DNA of 64,000 bases, taken from NCBI GenBank assembly GCA_904393115.1, contig CAJFMX010000007.1:1-64000 (forward strand), read 5' to 3'. The translations under genes and the position numbers were made by a program. Source of the DNA: an uncultured Clostridia bacterium. GTDB lineage: Bacteria > Bacillota > Clostridia > Christensenellales > UBA1750. Positions 36,894-45,189 of this stretch are shown one piece after another (position 1 is the first letter of the stretch; every line of letters begins with the position of its first letter). Below the pieces are notes generated by a model that saw only the letters and a list, made by a program, of their open reading frames with translations, did no database searches and was not told the DNA's origin.

Positions 36894-37160
36894 ATGATAG
36901 ACCGGATTGACCTGCGCGTCCTGGAGGAAGCCCGCTACATCTCGGAACACAGCGCCACGGTCCGCGACGCGGCCAAGCTCTTTGGGGTGTCCAAGTCCAC
37001 CGTGCACAAGGACCTGGTGGAGCGGCTTCCGCACCTGAACCAGGCCCTCTACCGGCAGACGCGCCGCGTGCTGGACCAAAACAAGGCCGAGCGCCACCTC
37101 CGGGGCGGAAGGGCCACGATGCGAAAGTTCGCCGTACTGGAAAAACATGGCAGAAAATAA
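36894..37160 (+). CDS. spoIIID: Sporulation transcription factor SpoIIID
   Basis: An 88-residue mother-cell DNA-binding protein. The helix-turn-helix is AAKLFGVSKSTVHKDLVERL (about 26-45), and the HLRGGRATMRK segment near the C-terminus is the second DNA contact; both match SpoIIID closely. In sporulating bacteria it activates or represses many SigE genes. The mbl-type gene follows, as in Bacillus. AGAGGGGG 10 bases upstream favours ATG 36894 over the TTG before it. I did not find a confident SigE promoter. Confidence 0.95.
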   Translation: MIDRIDLRVLEEARYISEHSATVRDAAKLFGVSKSTVHKDLVERLPHLNQALYRQTRRVLDQNKAERHLRGGRATMRKFAVLEKHGRK

Positions 37161-37252
37161 TTTGCCTTCTTCTGTCCCGCATGGCAGGAAAAAAGGGGGT
37201 TTTTCGAGAATATACCCAAAGATGCGGGTCGATTTGCATCTGCGTTTTTACT

Positions 37253-37276
37253 CCCGCCGGGCTTTCTGGCGGGTTT
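37253..37276 (+). terminator. Weak terminator after spoIIID
   Basis: CCCGCC (37253-37258) pairs with GGCGGG (37268-37273), followed by TTTA. The stem is short, so read-through into the mbl gene is possible. Confidence 0.4.
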
Positions 37277-37328
37277 ATATAGATGGCGGCGGGCTTGGGC
37301 TTGCCGCCGCGAGAAGGAGCGATCTCTC

Positions 37329-38369
37329 TTGGGCTTTTTTACACGAGACATCGGAATGGATTTGGGCACGGCCTCCGTGCTTGTCTATATCAAGGGAAAG
37401 GGCATCGTGCTGCGTGAGCCCTCGGTTGTGGCGGTGGACGAGTACAGCCACACGATCCTGGCCGTCGGCGAAAAGGCGCTGACCATGCTCGGGCGCACGC
37501 CCAAGGGCATTTCCGCCATCCGGCCGCTGAAGAACGGCGTCATCTCCGACTACGAACTGACCGAAAGGATGATCCACTACTACCTCCGCCTCGTCATGGG
37601 GCGGTTCAACTTCGCGCGCCCGCGCGTGGTGGTCTGCGTGCCCGCCGGGGTCACGGAGGTGGAGCGCCGCTCCGTCGTCGAGGCGACGGCGGACGCCGGG
37701 TCCATGGACACCAAGCTCATCGAGGAGCCCGTGGCCGCGGCGATCGGCGCCGGGCTCCCCGTGACCAAGGCGGGCGGGTGCATGGTCGTGGACATCGGCG
37801 GCGGCACGACGGACATCGCCGTCATCTCCATGAGCAGCGCCGTGGTCAAGGAGAGCGTGACCATCGCCGGCGACAAGGTGGACGAGGCCATCATCAAGCA
37901 CATGCGGCGCAACCACAACCTCCTCATCGGCGAGCGCACGGCCGAGCGCATCAAGATGCAGCTGGCGGTCGTCGCCCCGGAGCCGCCCATGGGCGCCATG
38001 GACGTCACGGGCCGCTCCGTCCTGTCCGGGCTGCCGCGCACGGCGCACATCGAGGCGGCGGAGATCTCCCAGGCGGTCGAGGAGGTGGCAACCTCCATCA
38101 TCGAGACCATCCACTCGGTCCTGGAGCGCACGCCCCCGGAGCTCGCCTCGGACATCTACCAAAACGGCATCACGCTCACCGGCGGCGGCGCGCTGCTGGG
38201 CGGCCTCTGCCGCCGCGTGCAGACCGAGCTGCGCATCCCGTGCACGCTGGCGGAAAACCCCGCCGACTGCGTCGTGCGCGGAACGGGCATGGCGCTGGAG
38301 AACATGGAACTCTACGGCGACCTGGTCCACGACTACCGCAAGCCCGTGCGGTACGACTTTCGGCGATAG
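37329..38369 (+). CDS. MreB/Mbl-family rod shape protein
   Basis: A 346-residue actin-like protein. Phosphate 1 motif MDLGTASVLVYIKGKGIVL, the middle motif VVDIGGGTTDIAVIS and the adenosine motif TLTGGGALLGG are present. MreB-family filaments under the membrane guide the elongation machinery. Position after spoIIID corresponds to mbl in Bacillus. The start codon is TTG at 37329, 10 bases after AAGGAG; this gives the usual short MGFFTRDIGMDLG opening. It is possible that the protein is MreB proper and not Mbl. Confidence 0.94.
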   Translation: MGFFTRDIGMDLGTASVLVYIKGKGIVLREPSVVAVDEYSHTILAVGEKALTMLGRTPKGISAIRPLKNGVISDYELTERMIHYYLRLVMGRFNFARPRVVVCVPAGVTEVERRSVVEATADAGSMDTKLIEEPVAAAIGAGLPVTKAGGCMVVDIGGGTTDIAVISMSSAVVKESVTIAGDKVDEAIIKHMRRNHNLLIGERTAERIKMQLAVVAPEPPMGAMDVTGRSVLSGLPRTAHIEAAEISQAVEEVATSIIETIHSVLERTPPELASDIYQNGITLTGGGALLGGLCRRVQTELRIPCTLAENPADCVVRGTGMALENMELYGDLVHDYRKPVRYDFRR

Positions 38370-38378
38370 GAGGGGAGC

Positions 38379-39314
38379 ATGAGGAACGCTTGGCGGTCAC
38401 TCCTTGCGGCGCTGCTGTGCCTGCTTCTCCTCGCCGGGTGCGCTGCGCCCGAAGCGGAAAACGCGGCCGCGACGCCGGAACCCGAGGGAATGGAGTTTTC
38501 GGGCGGTTCGGTCCTGCGCGACGAGAGCATCCGCTCCCTGCTCATCTGCGCGGTCTCCTACGACCGGGATGGGTATTCCCTCCTGACCTCGCTGCACGTC
38601 CTGGTGCGCAATGCGGACGGGGAGATCGACCTGATCACCATCCCCAAGGACACGCGCGTCCTGATGCAGCACTACGGCGAGGACGGCGCGTCCTACACCG
38701 GCTACGGCCCCATCAGCGACGTCTACCACGCGGCCGAGGATGCCGGCCTTGCGGAGCAGAGCACGGTGGACGCGGTCTCCGCGCTGCTGGGCGGCGTGCG
38801 CATCGACCGCTACGCCTTCCTGAACGTCGTGCAGCTGCAGGACCTGGCGGACCTGCTGGAGGGAGAGATCTACATCGACGTCGAGGACGACGTCTCGGAC
38901 CTGAACGTCTATCGCGGGTATCAGGACGTGCGCCCCGTGCTCGCGGGCTTTGCCTCGTATTCCTACCTCAACGACATCGGCGGCATCGACTATCCCGGCA
39001 CCGATCCCTATAAGCTCCGCCGGCACCAGCAGCTCATCGAGGCCTTTTTGAGCGACTTCTCCGGGCAGATGGAGGCGCTCTCGCAGCAGGAGCAGGAGGC
39101 GCTGGCCCAGGACATCGTCGACTGCCTGCGCACGGACCTGACCGCGCAGGACGTTCAGAGCTGGACCGGTCAGGTGCGGCGCCTGCACACCGCCCAGATC
39201 CTGGAGGGATACGAGAACGAAACGGATCAGGACTCCTACTGGATTCCCGAGCGCAGCGCGCTCAAGACCTGGGTGATCGAGCACTTTTACTGCGGACAGG
39301 AGGAAGAAGAATAG
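38379..39314 (+). CDS. Divergent LytR-CpsA-Psr (LCP)-like lipoprotein
   Basis: A 311-residue lipoprotein with lipobox LLAGC (C21). The body has the LCP-like strand order: ITIPKDTRVLMQHYG resembles the SIPRDT motif, and later GIDYPGTDPYKLRRHQQLIE resembles the xxxRxRxQQxxI end of LCP domains. LCP enzymes attach anionic polymers to peptidoglycan. Canonical members are membrane proteins with more arginines in the active site; here some of these seem replaced, so catalysis is uncertain. AGGAGGGGAG precedes the ATG, 9 bases after the mbl stop. Confidence 0.68.
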   Translation: MRNAWRSLLAALLCLLLLAGCAAPEAENAAATPEPEGMEFSGGSVLRDESIRSLLICAVSYDRDGYSLLTSLHVLVRNADGEIDLITIPKDTRVLMQHYGEDGASYTGYGPISDVYHAAEDAGLAEQSTVDAVSALLGGVRIDRYAFLNVVQLQDLADLLEGEIYIDVEDDVSDLNVYRGYQDVRPVLAGFASYSYLNDIGGIDYPGTDPYKLRRHQQLIEAFLSDFSGQMEALSQQEQEALAQDIVDCLRTDLTAQDVQSWTGQVRRLHTAQILEGYENETDQDSYWIPERSALKTWVIEHFYCGQEEEE

Positions 39315-39316
39315 AG

Positions 39317-39349
39317 AAGCGCCCGGGGGAGCTTTCCCCCGGGCGCTTT
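39317..39349. terminator. Bidirectional terminator between the LCP-like gene and ttcA
   Basis: A 13-bp perfect stem, AAGCGCCCGGGGG (39317-39329) with CCCCCGGGCGCTT (39336-39348), lies between two converging genes. Confidence 0.85.
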
Positions 39350-39356
39350 GCGGCGC

Positions 39357-40082
39357 TTACGGCTTGTGCGGCCGGTTCCAAAGGCCGTACTGGTCCTCGT
39401 TCTGCAGGGCGGAGAGCATGAGCTCCCGCGCGTTGGGATACGTCTTGCACAGGCGGTCCAGCAGCGCCTTCATCTCCTCGCGCTGGGTGTTGCCGTTGGC
39501 CGGGCACGAGGAGGCGACGATGGGGAGGTTCAGCTCCCGCGCGACGTGGATGACGTGCTTTTCCGGCACATAGACCATGGGCCGGATGACGGTCAGGTCC
39601 ATGCGGGAGAGGTAGGACTTGGGGTGGAAGGTGTGGATGCGCCCCTCGTGCAGCAGGCAGAGGAGCAGCGTCTCCAGCGCGTCGTCGCGGTGGTGCCCCA
39701 GGGCCACCTTGTTGCAGCCCACCTCCTTGGCCAGCTCGTTGAGCGCGCCGCGGCGCATCTTGGCGCAGAGGGAGCAGGGGTTCTTCTCCCTGCGCTCCTC
39801 AAAGATCACCTTGCCGATCTGCGTTTCGCGCACGATGTACTCGACCTCCAGCCGGTCGCACAGCGCGCGGATGCCGCTCGTATCCATGGGGGAAAGGCCC
39901 ATGGTCAGCGTCAGGCCCACGAGGGAAAAATGCGCCTTGGAGAACTTGCGGTACAGCGCCAGCGCGTAGAGCAGGAGCAGGCTGTCTTTGCCGCCGGATA
40001 CGCCCACGCCGATGCGGTCGCCCTCTTCGATCAGGTCAAAATCCTCGCAAGCCTTGCGAATGCAGCCGAGCACTTTCTTCAT
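39357..40082 (-). CDS. TtcA-like tRNA 2-thiolation protein
   Basis: A 241-residue PP-loop ATPase. The PP-loop is SGGKDS (29-34). C103 and C106 in PCSLCAKMRRG with another cysteine (SSCPANG) suit the [4Fe-4S] cluster of the TtcA group. TtcA thiolates C32 in tRNA; related Gram-positive proteins may have other tRNA targets. A GGGAGG site and a promoter lie directly upstream on the minus strand. It stands alone, convergent with the LCP-like gene and divergent from metK. Confidence 0.88.
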   Translation of the reverse strand: MKKVLGCIRKACEDFDLIEEGDRIGVGVSGGKDSLLLLYALALYRKFSKAHFSLVGLTLTMGLSPMDTSGIRALCDRLEVEYIVRETQIGKVIFEERREKNPCSLCAKMRRGALNELAKEVGCNKVALGHHRDDALETLLLCLLHEGRIHTFHPKSYLSRMDLTVIRPMVYVPEKHVIHVARELNLPIVASSCPANGNTQREEMKALLDRLCKTYPNARELMLSALQNEDQYGLWNRPHKP

Positions 40083-40117
40083 GGCGTTCCTCCCAAAAAA
40101 CGTTTGCTATCGCTTCC

Positions 40118-40145
40118 ATTATAGCGATTTTGCGCGCCGGCGCAA
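40118..40145 (-). promoter_or_regulatory. Promoter of the ttcA-like gene
   Basis: On the minus strand TTGCGC (40140-40145), 16 bases and TATAAT (40118-40123). Confidence 0.68.
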
Positions 40146-40187
40146 CGCCCGCAATCGCGAAAAATGTTAGATGTTGATTAACTGCCG

Positions 40188-40216
40188 TTGACGGATGCCA
40201 CTGCATATGGTATGCT
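40188..40216 (+). promoter_or_regulatory. Promoter of the metK leader
   Basis: TTGACG (40188-40193), 17 bases and TATGCT (40211-40216). Transcription would start near 40223, just before the S-box RNA. Confidence 0.75.
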
Positions 40217-40243
40217 TCTCTTTAGTGACAACCAAATAAGAAC

Positions 40244-40410
40244 GCCTTATACAGAGTGGTTGAGGGACGGGCCCGATGAAACCCGGCAACCGGTCGCGTG
40301 GCGACAGTGGTGCCAATTCCCGCAGCGCAGCCCTGCGCTGAAATATGAGGTGGAAGTGGGATTGCCAAGTCTTCTGCCGCACAGCGTTCGCGATGGAAGG
40401 CTTTTTCTTT
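40244..40410 (+). promoter_or_regulatory. SAM-I (S-box) riboswitch with terminator
   Basis: The aptamer spans about 40244-40351. It contains AGAGTGGTTGAGGGAC, GGCCCGATGAAACCCGGCAA (40270-40289), GGTGCCAATTCC and a perfect P4 hairpin CAGCGCAG/CTGCGCTG. P1 pairs CCTTATA (40245-40251) with TATGAGG (40344-40350). A terminator follows: AAGTCTTC (40367-40374) with GAAGGCTT (40396-40403), then TTTTTCTTT. In the family, SAM binding favours termination, so metK is off when SAM is plentiful. Confidence 0.96.
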
Positions 40411-40471
40411 CCATATCTTCGAGTTCTGCGGCGTTCTTATCCATTGGGAAGACACAGAAAGGATGGAGAAC

Positions 40472-41656
40472 ATGCTGCAACAGGGAAAGAGATTCTTTAC
40501 CTCCGAGTCCGTCACGGAGGGACACCCCGACAAGGTCTGCGACCAGATCTCCGACGCGATCCTGGACGCGCACCTGGCCCAGGACCCCATGGCCCGCGTC
40601 GCCTGCGAGACGATCGCCGCGCCCAACCTCGTGCTGGTCATGGGCGAAATCACCTCCAAGGCCGATGTGGACTACGAAACGATCATCCGCAAGACCATCG
40701 CCGACATCGGCTACCGCGACGGCGCCTGCGGCTTTGACGCCGCGACCTGCCGCGTGATGCTGGAGCTGAACCAGCAGTCCCCGGACATCGCCATGGGCGT
40801 CGGCAACGCGCTCGAGGGCCGCGCCGAGGGCAAGATGGACATCGGCGCGGGCGACCAGGGCATGATGTTCGGCTTTGCCTGCGACGAGACCGAGGAGTTC
40901 ATGCCCATGCCCATCGCCCTGGCCCACCGCCTGACCCGCCGCCTGAGCGAGGTACGCAAGAGCGGCGAGCTGCCCTACCTGCGCCCGGATGGCAAGAGCC
41001 AGGTCACCGTGGAATACCTGGACGGCAAGCCCGTGCGCGTGGACGCCATCGTCCTGTCCACCCAGCACAGCGCGGACGCGGACCAGCAGACCATCCGCCG
41101 CGACCTGATCGAGCGCGTCGTGCGGCCGACCATCCCGGCGAACCTCCTGGACGGGGAGACCAAGTACTTCATCAACCCCACCGGGCGCTTTGTCGTGGGC
41201 GGTCCGGAAGGGGATTCGGGCCTGACGGGCCGCAAGATCATCGTGGATACCTACGGCGGCTATGCCCCGCACGGCGGCGGCGCCTTCTCCGGCAAGGACC
41301 CGACCAAGGTCGACCGCAGCGCCTGCTACATGGTCCGCTACATCGCAAAGAACATCGTCGCTGCGGGCCTGGCCTCCCGCTGCGAGATCGAGATCGCCTA
41401 TGCGATCGGCGTGGCGCACCCCGTCTCGATCCTGGTGGATACGTTCGGCACGGGCAAGCTCGCGGACGAGGCGCTGGAGGCGATCGTGCGCCGCGTGTTC
41501 GACCTGCGCCCCGCGGCCATCATCGAGAAGCTCGGCCTGCGCCAGCCCATGTACCGCCAGACCGCGGCCTACGGCCACTTCGGCCGCACGGACGTGGACC
41601 TGCCCTGGGAGCGCACGGACATGGCCGAGGCGCTGCGCGCGGCGGCAGGCAAGTGA
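40472..41656 (+). CDS. metK: S-adenosylmethionine synthetase
   Basis: A 394-residue cytosolic enzyme making SAM from methionine and ATP. The [20 protein letters not shown] and [12 protein letters not shown] motifs (ATP and metal binding) and the [16 protein letters not shown] loop are intact. AAAGGA at 40458-40463 is 8 bases before ATG 40472, so this start is preferred to the ATG 9 bases earlier. Expression is controlled by the S-box RNA just upstream. recD2 follows after about 48 bases without a visible terminator. Confidence 0.97.
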   Translation: MLQQGKRFFTSESVTEGHPDKVCDQISDAILDAHLAQDPMARVACETIAAPNLVLVMGEITSKADVDYETIIRKTIADIGYRDGACGFDAATCRVMLELNQQSPDIAMGVGNALEGRAEGKMDIGAGDQGMMFGFACDETEEFMPMPIALAHRLTRRLSEVRKSGELPYLRPDGKSQVTVEYLDGKPVRVDAIVLSTQHSADADQQTIRRDLIERVVRPTIPANLLDGETKYFINPTGRFVVGGPEGDSGLTGRKIIVDTYGGYAPHGGGAFSGKDPTKVDRSACYMVRYIAKNIVAAGLASRCEIEIAYAIGVAHPVSILVDTFGTGKLADEALEAIVRRVFDLRPAAIIEKLGLRQPMYRQTAAYGHFGRTDVDLPWERTDMAEALRAAAGK

Positions 41657-41704
41657 TTCGCGGGACAAGGCCTTTGGCTTCACCCGCAGAAAGAGGAAAG
41701 ACGC

Positions 41705-43939
41705 ATGGATGAAATCGAAGGCATTGTCGAGGAGATCATCTTCCGCAACGAGGAAAACGGCTACACGGTGCTGACCATTGGCAAGGGCGGCGCCGAGCAG
41801 ACCGTCATCGGCACGCTCCCCTTCCTGAAGCAGGGGGAGCGTGTGCGCGTTTTGGGCACGTGGACCACGCACCCGACCTTCGGCCGCCAGCTCAAGGCCG
41901 CCTCCTACGAGACGATCGAGCCCACGCGCGCCGAGGAGATCGAGCGGTACCTGGCCAGCGGGGTCATCAAGGGCGTGGGCGAGATGACCGCCAAGGCCAT
42001 CGTCGAGGCCTTTGGCGACGAGACGCTCGAGGTCCTCGCCAACGCCCCCGAGCGCCTGCGCGAGATCGAGGGCATCGGCCCCAAGCGCGCCGCCATCATC
42101 GCCGAAAACTACGCCCAGCAGCAGGAGACGCGCGAGGTCATGCTCTTTTTGCAGAAGTACCAGATCCCGCCCAGCCTGTGCATGCGCATCCTCAAGGCCT
42201 ATGGCGGCAACGCCGTCACGGTCCTGAAGGCCAATCCCTATCAGCTCATCCGCGACGTGCCGGGCGTGGGCTTCCGCACGGCGGACCGCATCGCGCTCTC
42301 CATGGGCGTCAACCCCCAGGACAGCCACCGCCTGCGCGCGGGGCTCATCTACGTCCTGCGCGACGCGGCCGGCGCCTCCGGCCACGTGTTCCTGCCGCGC
42401 GACAGGCTCCTGGACGCCGCGCAGGGCATTCTGCAGGCCCCGCCGGAGGCCGTCGAAAACGAGCTGGCCGCGCTCGTCCTCTCGGGCGAGGTGCGCCAGG
42501 AGGAGCGCGAGGACTGCACCGCGGTCTACCACCGCTCCATGCTCGAGGCGGAAAAGGAGGTCGCGCTCCAGCTCCTGCTGCTGCAGCGCGCGCCGCAGAA
42601 AAAGCGCGTGTCCGTCGAGGATGCGGACCTGGACGCCTTTGAGCGCGACCAGGACATCCGCTTTGAGGCCGGCCAGCGCGCCGCCATCCGCATGGCGGCC
42701 GAGTCCCCGGTCGTGGTCATCACCGGCGGGCCGGGCACGGGCAAGACCACGGTCATCAACTGCATCATCCGCCTGATGCAGGGGGCGGGCCTCACCGTCT
42801 CCCTGGCCGCGCCGACCGGCCGCGCGGCCAAGCGCATGACCGAGGCCACCGGCCAGGAGGCCAAGACCATCCACCGCCTGCTGGAATACGCCGCCGGCGA
42901 GGAGGACGACGCGCCGCTCTTTGGCAAGACCGAGGAGGACCCCCTGAAGGCGGACGTCGTCATCGTGGACGAGATGTCCATGGTGGACCTGCTGCTCATG
43001 CGCTCGCTGCTCAAGGCCGTGCGGCCGGGCACGCGCCTGGTGCTCGTCGGGGATGCGGACCAGCTCCCCAGCGTCGGCGCGGGCAACGTGCTGCGCGACA
43101 TCCTCGACAGCCGGGTGCTGCCCGTGGCGCGGCTGACCGAGGTCTTCCGCCAGGCCGCGCAGAGCCACATCGTCGTCAACGCCCACCGCATCAACAGCGG
43201 CCAGATGCCCATCATCCAGAACCGGGACACGGACTTCTTCTTTGAGAAAAAGGAGAACCTGACGGCCATCGCGCAGAGCGTCTGCGCCCTGGTGACGCGC
43301 CGCCTGCCCGGCTATTATCACATCGATCCCGTGCGCGACATCCAGGTCCTCGCCCCGATGAAGAAGGGAGAGGCCGGCGTCTTTGCGCTCAACCGCATGC
43401 TGCAGGAACAGCTCAACCCCCCTTCCCGCCACAAGAAGGAGCGCCTGAGCGGCGAGACCCGCTTCCGCGAGGGGGACAAGGTCATGCAGGTGCGCAACAA
43501 CTACCAGGCCGAGTGGACCCGCGGCGACATGGAGCGCGAGGAGGAGGGCGTCGGCATCTACAACGGCGACATCGGCGTCATCGAGAGCATCGGCGACGAC
43601 GGCGTGCTGGTCTACTTTGACGACGACCGCCGCGTCACCTACGACGAGGCCATGCTCCAGGACCTGGAGCTCGCCTACGCCATGACCATCCACAAGAGCC
43701 AGGGCAGCGAGTTCCCCACCGTGGTGCTGGCGCTGCTGCCCGGGCCGCCGCAGATGATGGTGCGCAACCTCCTGTATACCGCCGTGACGCGCGCCAAGCA
43801 GCGCGTGGTGATGGTCGGCAGCGAGGGCGTCCTGCGCCGCATGGTCGAAAACGACAAGACCGCCCACCGCTACAGCGCCCTGGGTGAGCGCCTCCAGGCG
43901 CTGGACCGCCTGCGCGCCATCGGGGAGGGAGAGCCTTGA
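41705..43939 (+). CDS. recD2: RecD2-type ATP-dependent DNA helicase
   Basis: A 744-residue superfamily 1B helicase (YrrC in Bacillus). An N-terminal OB-like region and tandem helix-hairpin-helix motifs (GVIKGVGEMTAKAIVE; REIEGIGPKRAAIIAE) lead to the motor: Walker A GGPGTGKT at 341-348, Walker B VVIVDEMSMVD, and motif VI-like LAYAMTIHKSQGSEF with VTRAKQRVV. RecD2 moves 5' to 3' without RecBC and helps DNA repair and fork restart. The stop overlaps the comFC start. Confidence 0.95.
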   Translation: MDEIEGIVEEIIFRNEENGYTVLTIGKGGAEQTVIGTLPFLKQGERVRVLGTWTTHPTFGRQLKAASYETIEPTRAEEIERYLASGVIKGVGEMTAKAIVEAFGDETLEVLANAPERLREIEGIGPKRAAIIAENYAQQQETREVMLFLQKYQIPPSLCMRILKAYGGNAVTVLKANPYQLIRDVPGVGFRTADRIALSMGVNPQDSHRLRAGLIYVLRDAAGASGHVFLPRDRLLDAAQGILQAPPEAVENELAALVLSGEVRQEEREDCTAVYHRSMLEAEKEVALQLLLLQRAPQKKRVSVEDADLDAFERDQDIRFEAGQRAAIRMAAESPVVVITGGPGTGKTTVINCIIRLMQGAGLTVSLAAPTGRAAKRMTEATGQEAKTIHRLLEYAAGEEDDAPLFGKTEEDPLKADVVIVDEMSMVDLLLMRSLLKAVRPGTRLVLVGDADQLPSVGAGNVLRDILDSRVLPVARLTEVFRQAAQSHIVVNAHRINSGQMPIIQNRDTDFFFEKKENLTAIAQSVCALVTRRLPGYYHIDPVRDIQVLAPMKKGEAGVFALNRMLQEQLNPPSRHKKERLSGETRFREGDKVMQVRNNYQAEWTRGDMEREEEGVGIYNGDIGVIESIGDDGVLVYFDDDRRVTYDEAMLQDLELAYAMTIHKSQGSEFPTVVLALLPGPPQMMVRNLLYTAVTRAKQRVVMVGSEGVLRRMVENDKTAHRYSALGERLQALDRLRAIGEGEP

Positions 43940-44718
43940 GACCCTTTGCCCTGCGGGACGCCGCGCTGGACCTGTTCTTTCCCCGGCGGCGCTGCATGGC
44001 CTGCGGCAGCCCCGAAGGCGTGCGCGAGGGCCTGTGCGCCAGGTGCGAGGCGCGCCTGACGCGCGTGCCGGACCGGGTTTGCGAGCGCTGCGGGGACGTG
44101 GCGCAGGCGCCGGGGCTCTGCCCGCGCTGCCGCGCGGCGTCCCCGCCCTATGCGGTGGCGCGCGCAGCCCTGCTCTACGAGGGCCCGGCGCGCACCCTCG
44201 TGCTCGCGATGAAGTTCCGCGGGGAGTTTGACCTGCCCGTCCGCCGATTTTCCCGCGCCATGGCGCAGCGCCTCGCGCAGGAGGGATGGCGCGTGGACGC
44301 CGTGGTGAACGTCCCCGCCGCGCCCAAGACCCTGCACGCGCGCGGCTATAACCAGGCCGAGCTCCTCGCGCGCCGCCTGGCCAGGGAGGCGGGGCTGCCG
44401 TTCCTGCGCGGCGCGCTGCGCAAGCGGAACCGCGTGCGCTCCCAGGTGGGCCTGGGCGCGGCGGAGCGGCGCCGCAACGTGCAGGGCACGATCCGCATTG
44501 GCCGCGGAATCGCCCGCGCAGCCGGGAAGACCCTCCTGCTCGTGGACGACGTGATGACCACGGGCGCTACGGTCGAGGAGTGCGCGCGCGTGCTCCTGGC
44601 CGCCGGCGCGCAGGCGGTCTATGTCCTCTGCGCCGCGCGCCAGGTCTATGCCGACGACGAGGAGCTGCGCCGGGAAGCGCCCGGCGCGCAGGATGCGGAC
44701 TTCCTGCCCGCCGGCTGA
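43936..44718 (+). CDS. comFC: ComF-family phosphoribosyltransferase-like protein
   Basis: A 260-residue protein. The N-terminus has two zinc ribbons (C20, C23, C34, C37; C49, C52, C62, C65), and the C-terminal half is a type I phosphoribosyltransferase fold with LLLVDDVMTTGATVEEC as PRPP loop (about 197-213). ComFC in competent bacteria is needed for natural transformation; the biochemical role is unsettled. The start is TTG at 43936, overlapping the recD2 stop. The last 152 bases lie opposite the reading frame of the XRE gene. Confidence 0.9.
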   Translation: MRPFALRDAALDLFFPRRRCMACGSPEGVREGLCARCEARLTRVPDRVCERCGDVAQAPGLCPRCRAASPPYAVARAALLYEGPARTLVLAMKFRGEFDLPVRRFSRAMAQRLAQEGWRVDAVVNVPAAPKTLHARGYNQAELLARRLAREAGLPFLRGALRKRNRVRSQVGLGAAERRRNVQGTIRIGRGIARAAGKTLLLVDDVMTTGATVEECARVLLAAGAQAVYVLCAARQVYADDEELRREAPGAQDADFLPAG

Positions 44719-44998
44719 ACCCCGCGCGGCGGGCGCTACTTCGCCGGGAGCCGCGTGGCATGGCGACGGGGTAGGAGAGTTCCTCACCGGCAGAGGAAAC
44801 GCCCAACAATTCGTTGGGCGTTCGGTGCAGGCCGACGCAGATCTTCTCCAGCGTGTTGATCGAGGGAGCGGTTTGGCCGCGGGCGATGGAGCCGAAATAT
44901 CGGGGGCTGAGGTCGCAGAGTTCGGAAGCGGCCTCATAGGATAGCTGCTGACTTTCGCAGATGCGCAGGATGGAATCGGAAAGTTTTTTGGAAAACAT
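44567..44998 (-). CDS. XRE-family HTH regulator with anomalous read-through tail
   Basis: The first 70 residues form an XRE-type regulator: MFSKKLSDSILRICESQQLS, then HTH (YEAASELCDLSPRYFGSIAR), TLEKICVGLHRTPNELLG. Such proteins normally end near here. No stop follows in this frame until 44567, so the product would be 143 residues. The last 70 are Arg/Ala/Pro-rich and are simply comFC read in antisense. Either the stop has been lost, or the tail is real but unconserved. GAAGGCGAGGG before the ATG is a fair ribosome-binding site. The target genes are unknown. Confidence 0.65.
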   Translation of the reverse strand: MFSKKLSDSILRICESQQLSYEAASELCDLSPRYFGSIARGQTAPSINTLEKICVGLHRTPNELLGVSSAGEELSYPVAMPRGSRRSSARRAGFSRRAGSPHPARRALPGAAPRRRHRPGARRRGHRPPARRRPGARARTPRP

Positions 44999-45128
44999 GT
45001 CGAGCCCTCGCCTTCTGTACGAAATATTGCAGTTAGCGTAGAGGCCACATGCTTTGCCCTCAAGGAAAGATCGTGCCTGGGTTTTGCGGGAACGGACAGC
45101 GCGCATCGGAACAGGTTTCCCGCGGCCC

Positions 45129-45175
45129 AAAACGAAGGAGATTCCAACCCGCGGGTTGGAATCTCCTTCGTTTTT
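45129..45175. terminator. Bidirectional terminator with a 22-bp stem
   Basis: A perfect inverted repeat, 45129-45150 with 45153-45174 (outer AAAACGAAGGAG, inner TTCCAACCC), with T-runs on both strands. It closes the GH3 gene; 44999-45128 otherwise shows only the start region of the XRE gene. Confidence 0.9.
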
Positions 45176-45189
45176 GGGGGAAATGGACG

